Shown: positions 44,966 through 54,378 of the stretch, one piece after another
Numbering within the stretch: position 1 is the stretch's first letter
Layout of the letters: every line of letters starts with the position of its first letter
Origin: Halobacillus salinarum
Lineage (GTDB): Bacteria; Bacillota; Bacilli; Bacillales; Halobacillaceae
Assembly: GCF_022919095.1 (NCBI RefSeq)
Contig: NZ_CP095073.1
Coordinates: 1,674,001-1,738,000, forward strand
Direction: 5' to 3'
DNA length: 64,000 nucleotides
Program-made: the position numbers and the translations under genes
Notes under the pieces: model-generated
Databases searched by the model: none
What the model was told of the DNA's origin: nothing
What the model saw: only the letters and a program-made list of their open reading frames with translations

Positions 44966-46180
44966 ATGGGAAAATTAACGAGTATTCGACACGATAAAAC
45001 GCAGATTGACCTTGTAAGGATGCGTAAATATCGGTTAGGTAGAGTGAGAGAGCAATTAAAAAAACTTGGGTATGGCGGAATTGTCATTTTTGATCCAGTA
45101 AATTTGAGGTATGCTACAGGAAGCAGAAACATGCAAGTCTTTATGTTAAGAAATCCTGCCCGTTATGTGTATATTCCTGTTGAAGGCCCGGTCACCTTGT
45201 TTGATTTTCCAAATTGTGAGCACCTTTCTGAAGGAATAGAAACCATTGATGAAGTAAGGCCGGCGATCACATTATCTTATGTAGCCTCAGGAAATCATTT
45301 ATATGAAAATGCGAAGCAGTGGGCTGAGGAAATTTCCGATTTAGTAACGAAGCATGGAGGAGGGAACAAAAAATTAGCGATTGATTATGTTCCCTCAATA
45401 GGAGCGATTGAGCTTGGTCATTTAGGAGTCGAAGTGGTCGATGGGCAGGAACCCATTGAGCATGCCCGCTCAATTAAATCTCCTCAGGAAATAGAAGCAA
45501 TGAAAATCTCGGTGCGCACGGCAGAGGAAGGCATGATCCGTATGAAGCAGGCATTGGAGCCTGGTATTACAGAAAATGAATTATGGTCTCACTTACATCA
45601 GACGAACATCAGTCATGGTGGGGATTATGTGGAGACCAGGCTGCTGAATTCCGGCCACCGCACCAACCCCTGGTTCCAGGAATGCAGCGATAAAGTGATC
45701 CGCGAAGGTGAGCTTGTAGCTTTTGATACCGATATGAATGGACCTTTTGGCTTTTTTACCGACATCAGCCGCACATTTTTCTGTGGAGATGGAACACCTA
45801 CTGATGAACAGAAGCGACTTTATCAGACGGCCTATGAACAAATCCAATATAATATCGAACTGTTAAAACCAGGCATGACATTCAGGGAGTATGCAGAAAA
45901 GAGCTGGGAGATCCCTGACGAGTTTTTTGCTAACCGCTATTTTACCGTAGCGCATGGTACTGGACTGAGCGGTGAATATCCGTATATTGTTTTCCCACAG
46001 GACTTTGAGGAAAAGGGGTATGATGGGGTAATTGAAGAAAATATGGTTCTTTCGGTAGAGAGCTATATCGGTGCAGAAGGTGGTAAAGAAGGAGTTAAAT
46101 TAGAAGAACAGCTGCTAGTCACTAAAGATGGAGTTGAGAATTTTTCAGACTTTCCATTTGAAAAAAAGCTTATGGAATAA
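44966..46180 (+). CDS. DddP-like M24-family metalloenzyme
   Basis: A 404-residue protein with a creatinase-type N-terminal domain and a pita-bread M24 domain. Metal ligands are Asp254, Asp256, Asp266, His330, Glu365 and Glu380. Their spacing equals that recalled for the DMSP lyase DddP (295, 297, 307, 371, 406, 421) with a constant offset of 41, and Tyr325 matches DddP Tyr366. The DddP catalytic Asp377 is Gly336 here, so DMSP lyase activity is doubtful. Peptidase, creatinase-like or another lyase activity is possible. The ATG at 44966 follows CAGGAGG. Confidence 0.85.
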   Translation: MGKLTSIRHDKTQIDLVRMRKYRLGRVREQLKKLGYGGIVIFDPVNLRYATGSRNMQVFMLRNPARYVYIPVEGPVTLFDFPNCEHLSEGIETIDEVRPAITLSYVASGNHLYENAKQWAEEISDLVTKHGGGNKKLAIDYVPSIGAIELGHLGVEVVDGQEPIEHARSIKSPQEIEAMKISVRTAEEGMIRMKQALEPGITENELWSHLHQTNISHGGDYVETRLLNSGHRTNPWFQECSDKVIREGELVAFDTDMNGPFGFFTDISRTFFCGDGTPTDEQKRLYQTAYEQIQYNIELLKPGMTFREYAEKSWEIPDEFFANRYFTVAHGTGLSGEYPYIVFPQDFEEKGYDGVIEENMVLSVESYIGAEGGKEGVKLEEQLLVTKDGVENFSDFPFEKKLME

Positions 46181-46198
46181 CATTTAACTAGATGTAAG

Positions 46199-46230
46199 GC
46201 TGCCTGTAATCGACTGCAGGCAGCTTTTTA
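46199..46230 (+). terminator. Terminator or attenuator between M24 and FAD genes
   Basis: GCTGCCTG/CAGGCAGC stem, 10-nt loop and T5. It lies only about 20 bp before the next start codon, so the FAD gene may be transcribed by read-through. Confidence 0.8.
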
Positions 46231-46250
46231 AGCAAGAAAGCAGGTGGGTT

Positions 46251-47365
46251 ATGAAGGATTGTGTCGTCATAGGAGCGGGGATTTTAGGCGCTTCTACTGC
46301 ATACCATTTAGCAAAAAAGGGAATGAAAGTGGCTTTAGTGGATAAAAAACATACCGGACAAGCGACAGAAGCCGCGGCAGGGATTATTTGTCCATGGCTG
46401 ACGAAGCGGAAAAACAGCTCCTGGTATCGTTTAGCAACGCAAGGAGCAAAGTACTATCCGACCCTCATTGATATGCTTAGTGAAGACGGAGAAGTGGAGA
46501 CCGGCTATTCTAAAGTAGGGGCGATTAATATTTTCACGACCGAAGAGATGCTGGATCGGAAGTACAAAGTCGCAGAAGAAAGAAAGAAGGATACGCCTGA
46601 AATAGGTACTCTTTCGAAGCTTACAGTTGATGAGACACAACAGCTCTTTCCTCTATTATCAGGAGAATATAATGCTCTCCACATCAGTGGGGCAGCGAGG
46701 GTAAATGGGGCAGCCTTAAGAGATGCACTCATTAGAGGAGCTGCTAAATATGGCTGTGAATTTATCCAGGGTGAAGCATCTTTCATCAAAGAAAACGATG
46801 ATGATGTAAAAGGGGTATATGTAAACCGTGAGGCTCTATTGGCTGAGAAAACCATTGTGGCAGGTGGCGTTTGGGCAAAACAACTATGTGAGTCCATAGG
46901 AATCAGCGTTGATATCTCCTCCCAGAAAGCTCAGATTCTTCACCTTCAACTCCCAAATCAAGATACGAATCAATGGCCTGTTGTCATGCCTCCTTACGGG
47001 CAGTACTTTTTAGCCTTTGGTTCAGGGAAGCTTGTAATCGGAGCTACTCAGGAAAATAATACTACCCATACGAGAGTGACCATGGGGGAATTCATGAAAT
47101 CATGGAAAAAGCCCTGAAGGTAGCTCCAGGTTTCGCTGATTGTACATACGTGGAGACAAAGGTGGGGTTTAGACCTTTTACACCAGGTTCTTTACCCGTT
47201 GCCGGAAAAATTCCCGGGTATTCCAGTCTTTATGTGGCAAATGGATTGGGTGCTTCTGGACTTACAAGTGGTCCTGTTTTAGGGAGAGAACTTGCAGCAC
47301 TCATTACAAACGCCCCATTAAAGCTTGAAATGAATGATTATGATCCCGGTGCAGCCCTGATATAA
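46251..47365 (+). pseudogene. FAD-dependent DAO-type oxidoreductase, frameshifted
   Basis: Two overlapping frames (46251-47117 and 47102-47365) together give a complete 371-residue DAO-family amine/amino-acid oxidoreductase: V-I-G-A-G-I-L-G at the N-terminus, and G-x-R-P-F-T-P and G-L-G-A-S-G-L-T near the C-terminus. The break is at a G5 run (47084-47088); a sixth G restores M-G-G-I-H-E-I-M-E-K across the join. Relatives oxidise sarcosine, glycine or D-amino acids. It follows the M24 gene and probably acts in the same pathway. Either a sequencing slip or a real inactivating or phase-variable change. Confidence 0.88.
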
Positions 47366-47443
47366 AGGATCACTTTTTCTATTTCATCGAATGAATCCTT
47401 AACAAAAAGCGAAAGCTATACTTGTTAGGGAGGTGCCCAAATT

Positions 47444-47599
47444 ATGGCGAAAGATGTACTTTGTGAAGTTAGCAACTGTGTTTATAACCGTGAAGGCAAA
47501 AAATGCGACGCTTCACAAATTTTTGTAGTTAGTCACAAAGGTGATAAAGCTCACGACAGTAAAGAAACAGATTGTAAAACATTCGAACCTCTTGGATAA
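47444..47599 (+). CDS. DUF1540 small protein
   Basis: A 51-residue protein with Cys7, Cys12, Cys21 and Cys44, the pattern of DUF1540 proteins common in spore formers; four Cys suggest metal binding. GGGAGGTG precedes the ATG and a terminator follows. Confidence 0.88.
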   Translation: MAKDVLCEVSNCVYNREGKKCDASQIFVVSHKGDKAHDSKETDCKTFEPLG

Positions 47600-47607
47600 C
47601 AGCACAG

Positions 47608-47631
47608 GGCAGCCTTTTTTGGCTGCCTTTT
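47608..47631 (+). terminator. Terminator after the DUF1540 gene
   Basis: GGCAGCC-T6-GGCTGCC and TTTTG. Confidence 0.85.
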
Positions 47632-47717
47632 GTATTGGAAGTGGAAATTTATTAGAGAATTATCTAAAATGATAATCGAACCTACATAGCTAGGCAATGA
47701 ATTGAGGAGGGGAATTG

Positions 47718-48356
47718 TTGAAGAATACAACGAAATGGTTATTCATTATCATAGGAGCAGCAGCTGTAATTGCTATCATTTGGTTTGCTGCCAGTGGGAA
47801 CTCGGACGAAAATGCTTATGAGGGACAGCCTTATCTTGGAGAAGAGGATGCCCCAGTGACTGTTCTGGAATTCGGAGATTATAAATGTCCTTATTGTAAA
47901 GCATTTGAAGCCCAGTTTTTCCCACAGATTGATAAAGAGCTTATTCAAACTGGGGAAATAAAGTTCTATTTCATAAATTTACCGTTTATAAATGTGGATT
48001 CTAAACGTGCAGCTAAGTTTGCTGAAACCGTTTATCAGGAATTAGGAAACGAAACGTACTGGAAATTCCATTCATTGCTGTATGAAAAGCAGCCAGCAGA
48101 CCCGGCAGCAGAGAAACAGGATATTTACGATGAGGAGTTCCTGAAAAAGACGTTAGGTGAGATGACCAGCTCTGAAGATGTAAAGCAGGTTATGGATGCC
48201 TTTAACGACGGAACTGGTGATGAGGCGGTGGAAGAGGATTTGAAATTAGCTAATAAGTTAAATGTATCCCAAACGCCAACACTCATTGTTGATGGTGAAA
48301 GGTTTGAAGGGCAGAACATTGAAGATTTAAAGAAAATGGTGGAAGAAGCCAAATAA
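47718..48356 (+). CDS. DsbA/BdbD-like thiol-disulfide oxidoreductase
   Basis: A 212-residue membrane-anchored thioredoxin-fold protein: one N-terminal helix (about 6-25), then a DsbA-type domain with active site C-P-Y-C at 57-60 and the cis-Pro loop S-Q-T-P-T-L. It should act outside the membrane in disulfide formation, like BdbD, but no BdbC quinone reductase gene is adjacent. The TTG at 47718 is seven bases from GGAGG; TTG 47715 is less well spaced. Confidence 0.9.
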   Translation: MKNTTKWLFIIIGAAAVIAIIWFAASGNSDENAYEGQPYLGEEDAPVTVLEFGDYKCPYCKAFEAQFFPQIDKELIQTGEIKFYFINLPFINVDSKRAAKFAETVYQELGNETYWKFHSLLYEKQPADPAAEKQDIYDEEFLKKTLGEMTSSEDVKQVMDAFNDGTGDEAVEEDLKLANKLNVSQTPTLIVDGERFEGQNIEDLKKMVEEAK

Positions 48357-48374
48357 TTGCATTTTCATAACAAA

Positions 48375-48403
48375 AAAGCTTGCAGGGAAACCCTGCAAGC
48401 TTT
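48375..48403. terminator. Bidirectional terminator between dsbA-like and murB
   Basis: AAAGCTTGCAGGG/CCCTGCAAGCTTT with a 3-nt loop between convergent genes. Confidence 0.9.
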
Positions 48404-48405
48404 CA

Positions 48406-49326
48406 TTATTCTAAGTCTTCGCCGATAATGCGGACTTCTCGCTCTAAATCTACGCCAAACTTTTCTTTGACGGTAGATTGGACGTGTTCTATGAGAGAAA
48501 TATAATCACTGGTCGTAGCATTATCTTTATTGACAATAAATCCAGCATGTTTCGTGGACACCTCTGCTCCGCCGATATTCGTCCCTTGCAGGTTGCTGTC
48601 CTGAATGAGTTTCCCGGCAAAATAACCAGGGGGGCGTTTAAAGACACTGCCACAAGAAGGGTATTCAAGCGGCTGCTTGGATTCCCGCTTGTATGTCAGG
48701 TCATCCATCACTGCCTTGATCTCTTCGTAATTGCCAGGCTTAAGATGGAAAGTAGCTTCAAGAACAATGTCGCCATTATCAGGAATGTTACTTGTACGGT
48801 AATCCAAGCCAAGCTCAGAAGCCAGACGTTTCACCAGGTTTCCATCTTTGTCTACGACATAAGCATAATCGAGGACATCTTTTATCTCTCCGCCATAGGC
48901 ACCTGCGTTCATATAAAGAGCTCCTCCGACAGTGCCTGGAATTCCACAGGCAAATTCCAATCCCGACAGACTTTCCTTCAAGGCATGACGGGAAGCATCA
49001 ATTATCCTTGCACCACTTTGAGCAACAAGCGTAGTACCTTCCGACGAAATATCATTCAAATGCTTTAAATTTATGACAATACCTCGTATACCGCCGTCTT
49101 TAATAATTAAATTTGATCCATTTCCGAGTAATGTAAAAGGGACTTCGGCTTCATTGGAGAACCGCACAACATTTTGGACCTCCTGGAAGGTTGTCGGAGT
49201 AATAAAAAAGTCCGCAACGCCGCCAAGCTTTGTATAAAGATGGTTTTTCAACGTTTCATTCACTTTTACATTTTCAGGCTTCACAAGATTCAATAGTTTA
49301 TGATAAATAATTTTTTGCTTATCCAT
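48406..49326 (-). CDS. murB: UDP-N-acetylenolpyruvoylglucosamine reductase
   Basis: A 306-residue FAD enzyme that reduces UDP-GlcNAc-enolpyruvate to UDP-MurNAc in peptidoglycan synthesis. Landmarks: T-K-L-G-G-V-A-D near 32, L-G-x-G-S-N-L near 67, the flavin segment [24 protein letters not shown] near 121-144, Y-R-x-S near 176, the catalytic Ser in [10 protein letters not shown] near 226, and the closing Glu in R-E-V-R-I. This is the shorter type IIb form of Gram-positives. Confidence 0.96.
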   Translation of the reverse strand: MDKQKIIYHKLLNLVKPENVKVNETLKNHLYTKLGGVADFFITPTTFQEVQNVVRFSNEAEVPFTLLGNGSNLIIKDGGIRGIVINLKHLNDISSEGTTLVAQSGARIIDASRHALKESLSGLEFACGIPGTVGGALYMNAGAYGGEIKDVLDYAYVVDKDGNLVKRLASELGLDYRTSNIPDNGDIVLEATFHLKPGNYEEIKAVMDDLTYKRESKQPLEYPSCGSVFKRPPGYFAGKLIQDSNLQGTNIGGAEVSTKHAGFIVNKDNATTSDYISLIEHVQSTVKEKFGVDLEREVRIIGEDLE

Positions 49327-49757
49327 TCACACCATTCCTATTTTCAAATTCATTTATTTTCAGCTTTGATTATGTCTCTGGTAATACCATATGTTTTTAA
49401 AAAAAGTACGTTTCCTTTAGAATAGCATATGGACAAGAGACCCGGCTGTTGTCCATTATACATAGGAAAAGGATAGGAGAGAAGGGATAGCTGAAATGGG
49501 TAAGAGAAAAATTTGAGATCAGCCATAATTTCCCGTTTCAGACCCCTACTGACGTGGAAATGGAAAATCTGCCCACTTTCGTCCGGACTGAATTTTCTAA
49601 AACCATGACAATTTAATGACACATGTGAAATAATACGCAAATAATGTCAATTTTTCTGTTAATATAGGTAATGATTTGTCCGACCTGAACTCTTATTTAA
49701 AATATAAATCTGATGTAGTGGGTGAGGATTCAGTTAATAAAAGGAAGGTGACCTGAT
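49327..49757. other. Divergent intergenic region between murB and qoxA
   Basis: About 430 bases. Promoters for both genes must be here but I cannot name one with confidence. A 96-codon minus-strand frame (49350-49640) shows no family features or RBS. Confidence 0.4.
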
Positions 49758-50648
49758 GTGAAATTACTTAAAACGTTCTTAATCTCAAGTTCGTTTCTCT
49801 TTTTAATGTCTGGCTGCAGTGCTCTGCCTGTTCTTAATCCTAAGGGGCCGGTAGCAGATGCTCAGAAGGATTTGATTTATTGGTCAATTATCCTCATGCT
49901 TATTATTGTAGCAGCCGTATTTGTACTATTCACAATCATGTTAGTCAAATACCGGGAACGTAAAAAAGATGATGGGCGTGATCCTGAAGAAATTGAAGGC
50001 AATACGTGGCTGGAAATACTATGGACGGCTATCCCGATCGTCATAGTTATCCTGTTAGCTTGGCCGACTGTAACTACGATTTACAGTTTGGAGAAAGTTC
50101 CAGAAAGCTCTACAGATAAAGATCCACTAGTTATTCGAGCTACTTCTGCTGATTGGAAATGGTTCTTTTCTTATCCAGAACAAGGGATAGAAACCGTGAA
50201 TTACCTTCATATTCCTGAGGATCGTGCAGTGAAATTCGTGTTAACTTCTGCAGATTCTATGGCTGCTCTCTGGATCCCCCAATTAGGAGGACAAGAGTAC
50301 AACATGGCAGGGATGAAAAATGAACTGTATTTACAGGCAGATCATCCTGGCGTTTACAATGGCCGTAATGCAAACTTTACTGGTGAAGGCTTTAATGACA
50401 TGACTTTCAAAGTCCACGCTGATACAGCAGAGGATTTCAAAGCATGGGTGAAGGATACGAAGCAAAATTCGCCTAAGCTTTCTCAAGACAAGTATAACCA
50501 CTTGCTGTTAAAAGGGGACGTGAAGACAATGGCTTTCTCCTCCACTCATTTACAGTTTGTCGATCATGCAAAACAACCAGATTATGCGGTCAAAGTACGA
50601 AAGAAGTTAATCAGCGAAAACCCTGAATTACAGGAAAAATCTCACTAG
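49758..50648 (+). CDS. qoxA: Cytochrome aa3 quinol oxidase subunit II
   Basis: A 296-residue lipoprotein subunit: lipobox M-S-G-C with Cys20, two membrane helices (about 40-65 and 85-107) and an extracytoplasmic cupredoxin-like domain. The CuA ligands of cytochrome c oxidases are absent, as expected for a quinol oxidase. First gene of qoxABCD. The GTG start follows AAGGAAGG. Confidence 0.95.
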   Translation: MKLLKTFLISSSFLFLMSGCSALPVLNPKGPVADAQKDLIYWSIILMLIIVAAVFVLFTIMLVKYRERKKDDGRDPEEIEGNTWLEILWTAIPIVIVILLAWPTVTTIYSLEKVPESSTDKDPLVIRATSADWKWFFSYPEQGIETVNYLHIPEDRAVKFVLTSADSMAALWIPQLGGQEYNMAGMKNELYLQADHPGVYNGRNANFTGEGFNDMTFKVHADTAEDFKAWVKDTKQNSPKLSQDKYNHLLLKGDVKTMAFSSTHLQFVDHAKQPDYAVKVRKKLISENPELQEKSH

Positions 50649-50665
50649 GAGTGGAGGGACACAAC

Positions 50666-52617
50666 ATGAAACTGGAAGATTTTTTTGTAACAGGTGATCC
50701 ATTAATTTACGGTGCCGATGTCTCCATTATTTTAACAATGGTCGGTATTGTATTTGTGCTCACCTATTTTAAAAAGTGGAAATGGCTGTGGGATGAATGG
50801 ATCACTACAGTAGATCATAAAAAACTTGGCGTTATGTATATTTTATCGGCTGTTCTCATGCTTTTCCGAGGCGGTGTTGATGCATTGCTGATGAGGGCAC
50901 AGCTTACAGTCCCGGAGTCCAGTTTTTTAGATTCACAACACTATAATGAAATTTTTACTACTCATGGTACGATTATGATTTTATTTATGGCAATGCCATT
51001 CTTAATTGGATTATTTAACGTCGTTGTTCCATTGCAGATTGGGGCAAGAGACGTCGCTTATCCGTTTTTGAATTCCGTCAGCTTCTGGACCTTCTTTATG
51101 GGGGCTATGCTTTTTAATATTTCCTTTGTAATCGGGGGTCTCCTGATGCAGGCTGGACATCTTATACGCCGCTTGCAGGAAATGAATTAAGTCCCGGACC
51201 AGGCCAGAACTTCTACTTATTAGGCTTGCAGATTGCCGGGATCGGAACTTTGTTGACCGGGATTAACTTCCTTGTAACCATATTGAAGATGCGTGCTCCA
51301 GGAATGACATTAATGAGACTTCCTATGTTTACCTGGTCCGTTGCTATTACATGTATACTCATCATCTTTGCTTTCCCTGTGTTAACCGTAGCGTTAGCGA
51401 TGATGACCATTGACCGTTTGTTTGGAGCCCACTTCTTTACATTAGCGGATGGCGGGATGCCAATGCTCTGGGCGAACATGTTCTGGATTTGGGGACACCC
51501 TGAAGTTTATATCGTTATTCTTCCAGCATTCGGAATCTTTTCTGAGATCATTAGTGCATTCTCCAGAAAAATGCTGTTCGGATATAAGGCAATGGTTTAC
51601 TCCATGGTCATTATTGCTGGACTCAGCTTTGTCGTGTGGGTACACCACTTCTTTACGATGGGGAACAGCTCAGCTGTAAACTCCTTCTTCTCCATAACGA
51701 CAATGGCGATTGCAATCCCCACAGGGGTTAAAATCTTTAACTGGCTGTTTACTATGCACAAAGGGAAAATCAAAATTACGATGCCGATGCTTTGGTCGCT
51801 TGCTTTTATCCCGAACTTTGTTATCGGCGGAGTTACCGGTGTTATGCTGGCGATGGCTGCAGCCGATTATCAGTACCACAACACGTATTTCCTAGTTTCC
51901 CACTTCCACTATGTGTTAGTCTCAGGAACAGTGTTTGGCTGCTTTGCAGGTCTATACTTCTGGTATCCGAAAGTCTTCGGTTACAAATTAAATGAAAAAA
52001 TCGGCCGCTGGAGTTTTTGGCTGTTTGTCATTGGATTTAACGTCTGTTTCTTCCCGATGTATTTCCTAGGATTTGCAGGCATGCCGCGTCGTATCAGCAC
52101 TTATCCTTGGGATACAGGCTGGTTCCCGCTTAATGCAGTCGCTTCATTTGGGGGCTTGCTGATGGGAATCGGATTTATTGTGCTGCTTTATAACATTTAC
52201 TACAGTGCACGCTACGAAAAAGCTGTGACTACTGGAGACCCTTGGAATGGGCGTACGCTTGAATGGTACACAGAAGCACCGGTACCATTCTACAACTTTG
52301 CTAAGATTCCAGAAATAACGGATCGTGATGAATTCTGGAAGATGAAGCAAGAAGGCCGAGCAGAATTTGATGTCGATAAAGAAGAAATAGAGCCGATTCA
52401 CATGCCTAGTAACTCCGGTGTACCTTTCATTATGGGGACATTCTTCTTCATCGCCGGATTTGGGCTTGTCTTTGAGTGGATGTGGATGGGAATCGTCGGT
52501 TTAATCGGAATATTAGCCTGCATGATTATCCGTTCCTTTGACAAAGATGAGGGTTACCATGTCAGCGTTGAGAAAATTAAGGAAATCGAGCATAGGCTCA
52601 AAGGAAAGGAGGCGTAA
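50666..52617 (+). pseudogene. qoxB: Quinol oxidase subunit I, frameshifted
   Basis: Two frames (50666-51190 and about 51140-52617) together give a 650-residue QoxB, the heme a/heme a3-CuB subunit, equal to the B. subtilis length. Conserved features are intact in the downstream frame, including W-I-W-G-H-P-E-V-Y (CuB His and cross-linked Tyr), V-W-x-H-H-F-F-T-M-G and H-F-H-Y-V-L. The break is in the G5 run at 51134-51138; a sixth G restores I-G-G-S-P-D-A-G-W. The rest of the operon is perfect, so a sequencing slip or very recent mutation is likely. Start ATG at 50666 after GGAGGG. Confidence 0.93.
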
Positions 52618-52620
52618 CGA

Positions 52621-53235
52621 ATGGGTGGACACGCAACTCACATTGACCCTAATAAACCATTAGAATATCAATCAGAAACCGGCCGTTTAAATATTTTAGG
52701 TTTCTGGATCTTCTTAGGAGCAGAAATCGCCCTGTTCGGTACGCTTTTCGCAGCCTATTTTGTCCTGACCGGACGAATTGCTGACGGGCCACCTCCGGAA
52801 GAGCTGTTTGAATTAAAAGGAGTACTCATAGAAACCTTCCTGCTCCTTACAAGTAGTTTTACTTGTGGAATTGCTATTCATGAAATGAGGCGCAGAAGTG
52901 TTCCTGGACTAATGATCTGGTTTATCCTAACATTATTGTTAGGGTACGGATTCGTCTTTTTTGAAATAAGGGAGTTTATTGCTTATGTACACGAAGGGGC
53001 TTCACTTCAGACCAGTGGATATTGGACCAGCTTCTTCACTTTATTAGGTACTCACGGTCTGCACGTGACCATGGGAACATTTTGGATGATCTCTATTCTT
53101 ATTCAAATTGCAGTACGAGGATTGTCACCGGCTACGGCTAAGAAAGCATTTGTTGTTTCTTTGTATTGGCACTTTCTTGACGTTGTTTGGATCTTTATCT
53201 TTACGACAGTCTATTTAATGGGGATGGTGATGTAA
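52621..53235 (+). CDS. qoxC: Quinol oxidase subunit III
   Basis: A 204-residue subunit with five membrane helices, of the cytochrome oxidase III family. Visible landmarks are G-x-W-I/F-F-L-G-A-E near residue 35 and T-H-G-L-H-V-T-x-G near 143, with the final Y-W-H-F-L-D-V-V-W segment. The start follows the qoxB stop by three bases, with GGAGG in the end of qoxB. Confidence 0.96.
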   Translation: MGGHATHIDPNKPLEYQSETGRLNILGFWIFLGAEIALFGTLFAAYFVLTGRIADGPPPEELFELKGVLIETFLLLTSSFTCGIAIHEMRRRSVPGLMIWFILTLLLGYGFVFFEIREFIAYVHEGASLQTSGYWTSFFTLLGTHGLHVTMGTFWMISILIQIAVRGLSPATAKKAFVVSLYWHFLDVVWIFIFTTVYLMGMVM

Positions 53236-53547
53236 ATGTCAGGTCAAAGTAATAACCATTTTCCATGGAATCACGTACTTGGTTTTGCCCTATCCATTTT
53301 TCTTACTGTATTAGCAGTGTGGATTGCCCTTTACACAAGTCTTTCTGTTACTGCAGTGATCTGGATTATTGTAGGATTGGCAGTGCTACAAGCTCTCGTT
53401 CAGCTCTTTATGTTTATGCACGTCCGTGAAGGAGAAGGACGCATTCAGACAACCACGATGTACTACAGTGCAGGTATTGGGATTATTATTGTATTTGGCA
53501 CGATTTGGGTTATCCAGTCGATTATGTCAGGTTCCATGCCAATGTAA
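53236..53547 (+). CDS. qoxD: Quinol oxidase subunit IV
   Basis: A 103-residue subunit with three membrane helices, of the COX4/QoxD family, with the typical Q-L-F-M-F-M-H sequence near 55-61. Its ATG directly follows the qoxC stop codon, so translation is coupled. A strong terminator ends the operon. Confidence 0.95.
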   Translation: MSGQSNNHFPWNHVLGFALSIFLTVLAVWIALYTSLSVTAVIWIIVGLAVLQALVQLFMFMHVREGEGRIQTTTMYYSAGIGIIIVFGTIWVIQSIMSGSMPM

Positions 53548-53567
53548 TATTCAATCAGACTATAGCT

Positions 53568-53602
53568 GAGGCTGCCGCATACAACGCGGCAGCCTCATTT
53601 AT
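53568..53602 (+). terminator. Terminator of the qox operon
   Basis: Eleven-bp stem GAGGCTGCCGC/GCGGCAGCCTC with a 7-nt loop and AT-rich tail. Confidence 0.9.
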
Positions 53603-53656
53603 TGGGTGGGAAAGCTCTTTAGTTGTTGTATAAGAGGAGAGATGAAAAATTCCCGC

Positions 53657-53689
53657 AAAAAAAACAGCTGCTTCCAAGCAGCTGTTTTT
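53657..53689. terminator. Terminator at the end of the convergent membrane-protein gene
   Basis: AAAACAGCTGCTT/AAGCAGCTGTTTT with a 2-nt loop; A/T tracts on both sides make it bidirectional. Confidence 0.9.
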
Positions 53690-53695
53690 GTTCTA

Positions 53696-54031
53696 TTATT
53701 GAGGTTCTTTCTTAGCTTTTGACTTATCTCCATCCATTTCTAATACTCTGGAGAGCATATTAGGTGCAGCACTGATTCTTTTACGGATCTTAACATCTTT
53801 GTAAAGAACGAGGTACATAGCATAATGAGCTAAGATTATATTGGCTGCAAATAATGTTAAGAGTGCCCTATAAGCAAAGGCTCCGACTTCTAATGCCCCG
53901 AACTCAATTACAAAATAAGCCCACATTGCTACGATAAAAGGCATTTGGACAATAGCAAGTTTGCGATGGTCCATCCATAGAAACAGCGGAGTCATACTCG
54001 CCAGTAATACATACACCAAAATAACATCCAT
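53696..54031 (-). CDS. Hypothetical membrane protein
   Basis: A 111-residue protein with three hydrophobic helices in the first 80 residues and a basic, Lys-rich cytosolic tail. I do not recognise the family. A near-perfect cre site lies 28 bp upstream of the ATG, so it is probably catabolite-repressed. Convergent with qoxD. Confidence 0.65.
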   Translation of the reverse strand: MDVILVYVLLASMTPLFLWMDHRKLAIVQMPFIVAMWAYFVIEFGALEVGAFAYRALLTLFAANIILAHYAMYLVLYKDVKIRKRISAAPNMLSRVLEMDGDKSKAKKEPQ

Positions 54032-54058
54032 CTGAACTCACTCCTCTTAAGCAGAATA

Positions 54059-54072
54059 TGTTAACGCTTTCA
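54059..54072 (-). promoter_or_regulatory. cre site before the hypothetical membrane protein
   Basis: Minus strand TGAAAGCGTTAACA fits the CcpA consensus at every defined position. It is the best cre in the window. Confidence 0.8.
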
Positions 54073-54378
54073 CTGCTTTGGAAAATTTTTTAAACGAATT
54101 GTGAATAATTTGTGAACGTTTCTTGAGATTATTATAACAATTTACTGAAAATTTAAAAAGAGTTTTTTGTCTATTTTTTCTTTATTTTTATGATACTCTT
54201 CGACAGGCGTACTATACGTATTTTAAGAGCAGCCTGATATTTTTTCATCTTGACCTATATATCTCACTATACCCAATATGTGGGAGGTAAAAACATACGG
54301 AGCAAACGGGTTAGGATTTGTACAGGAAAGGGAAGAGATGAATATATTATATTCCAGTAGATATGGAGGAGTTCCTGA
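54073..54378. other. Divergent intergenic region
   Basis: About 300 AT-rich bases before the esterase gene. No gene, RNA or hairpin recognised apart from the cre at its left edge. Confidence 0.4.

Noticed and set aside
44966-46180. Calling the M24 protein a DMSP lyase (DddP)
   Set aside because: Metal ligands match, but the position of the catalytic Asp is Gly, so naming the activity would go beyond the evidence.
49350-49640. 96-codon minus-strand frame upstream of murB
   Set aside because: No RBS or recognisable domain; it occupies the region where murB and qox promoters should be.
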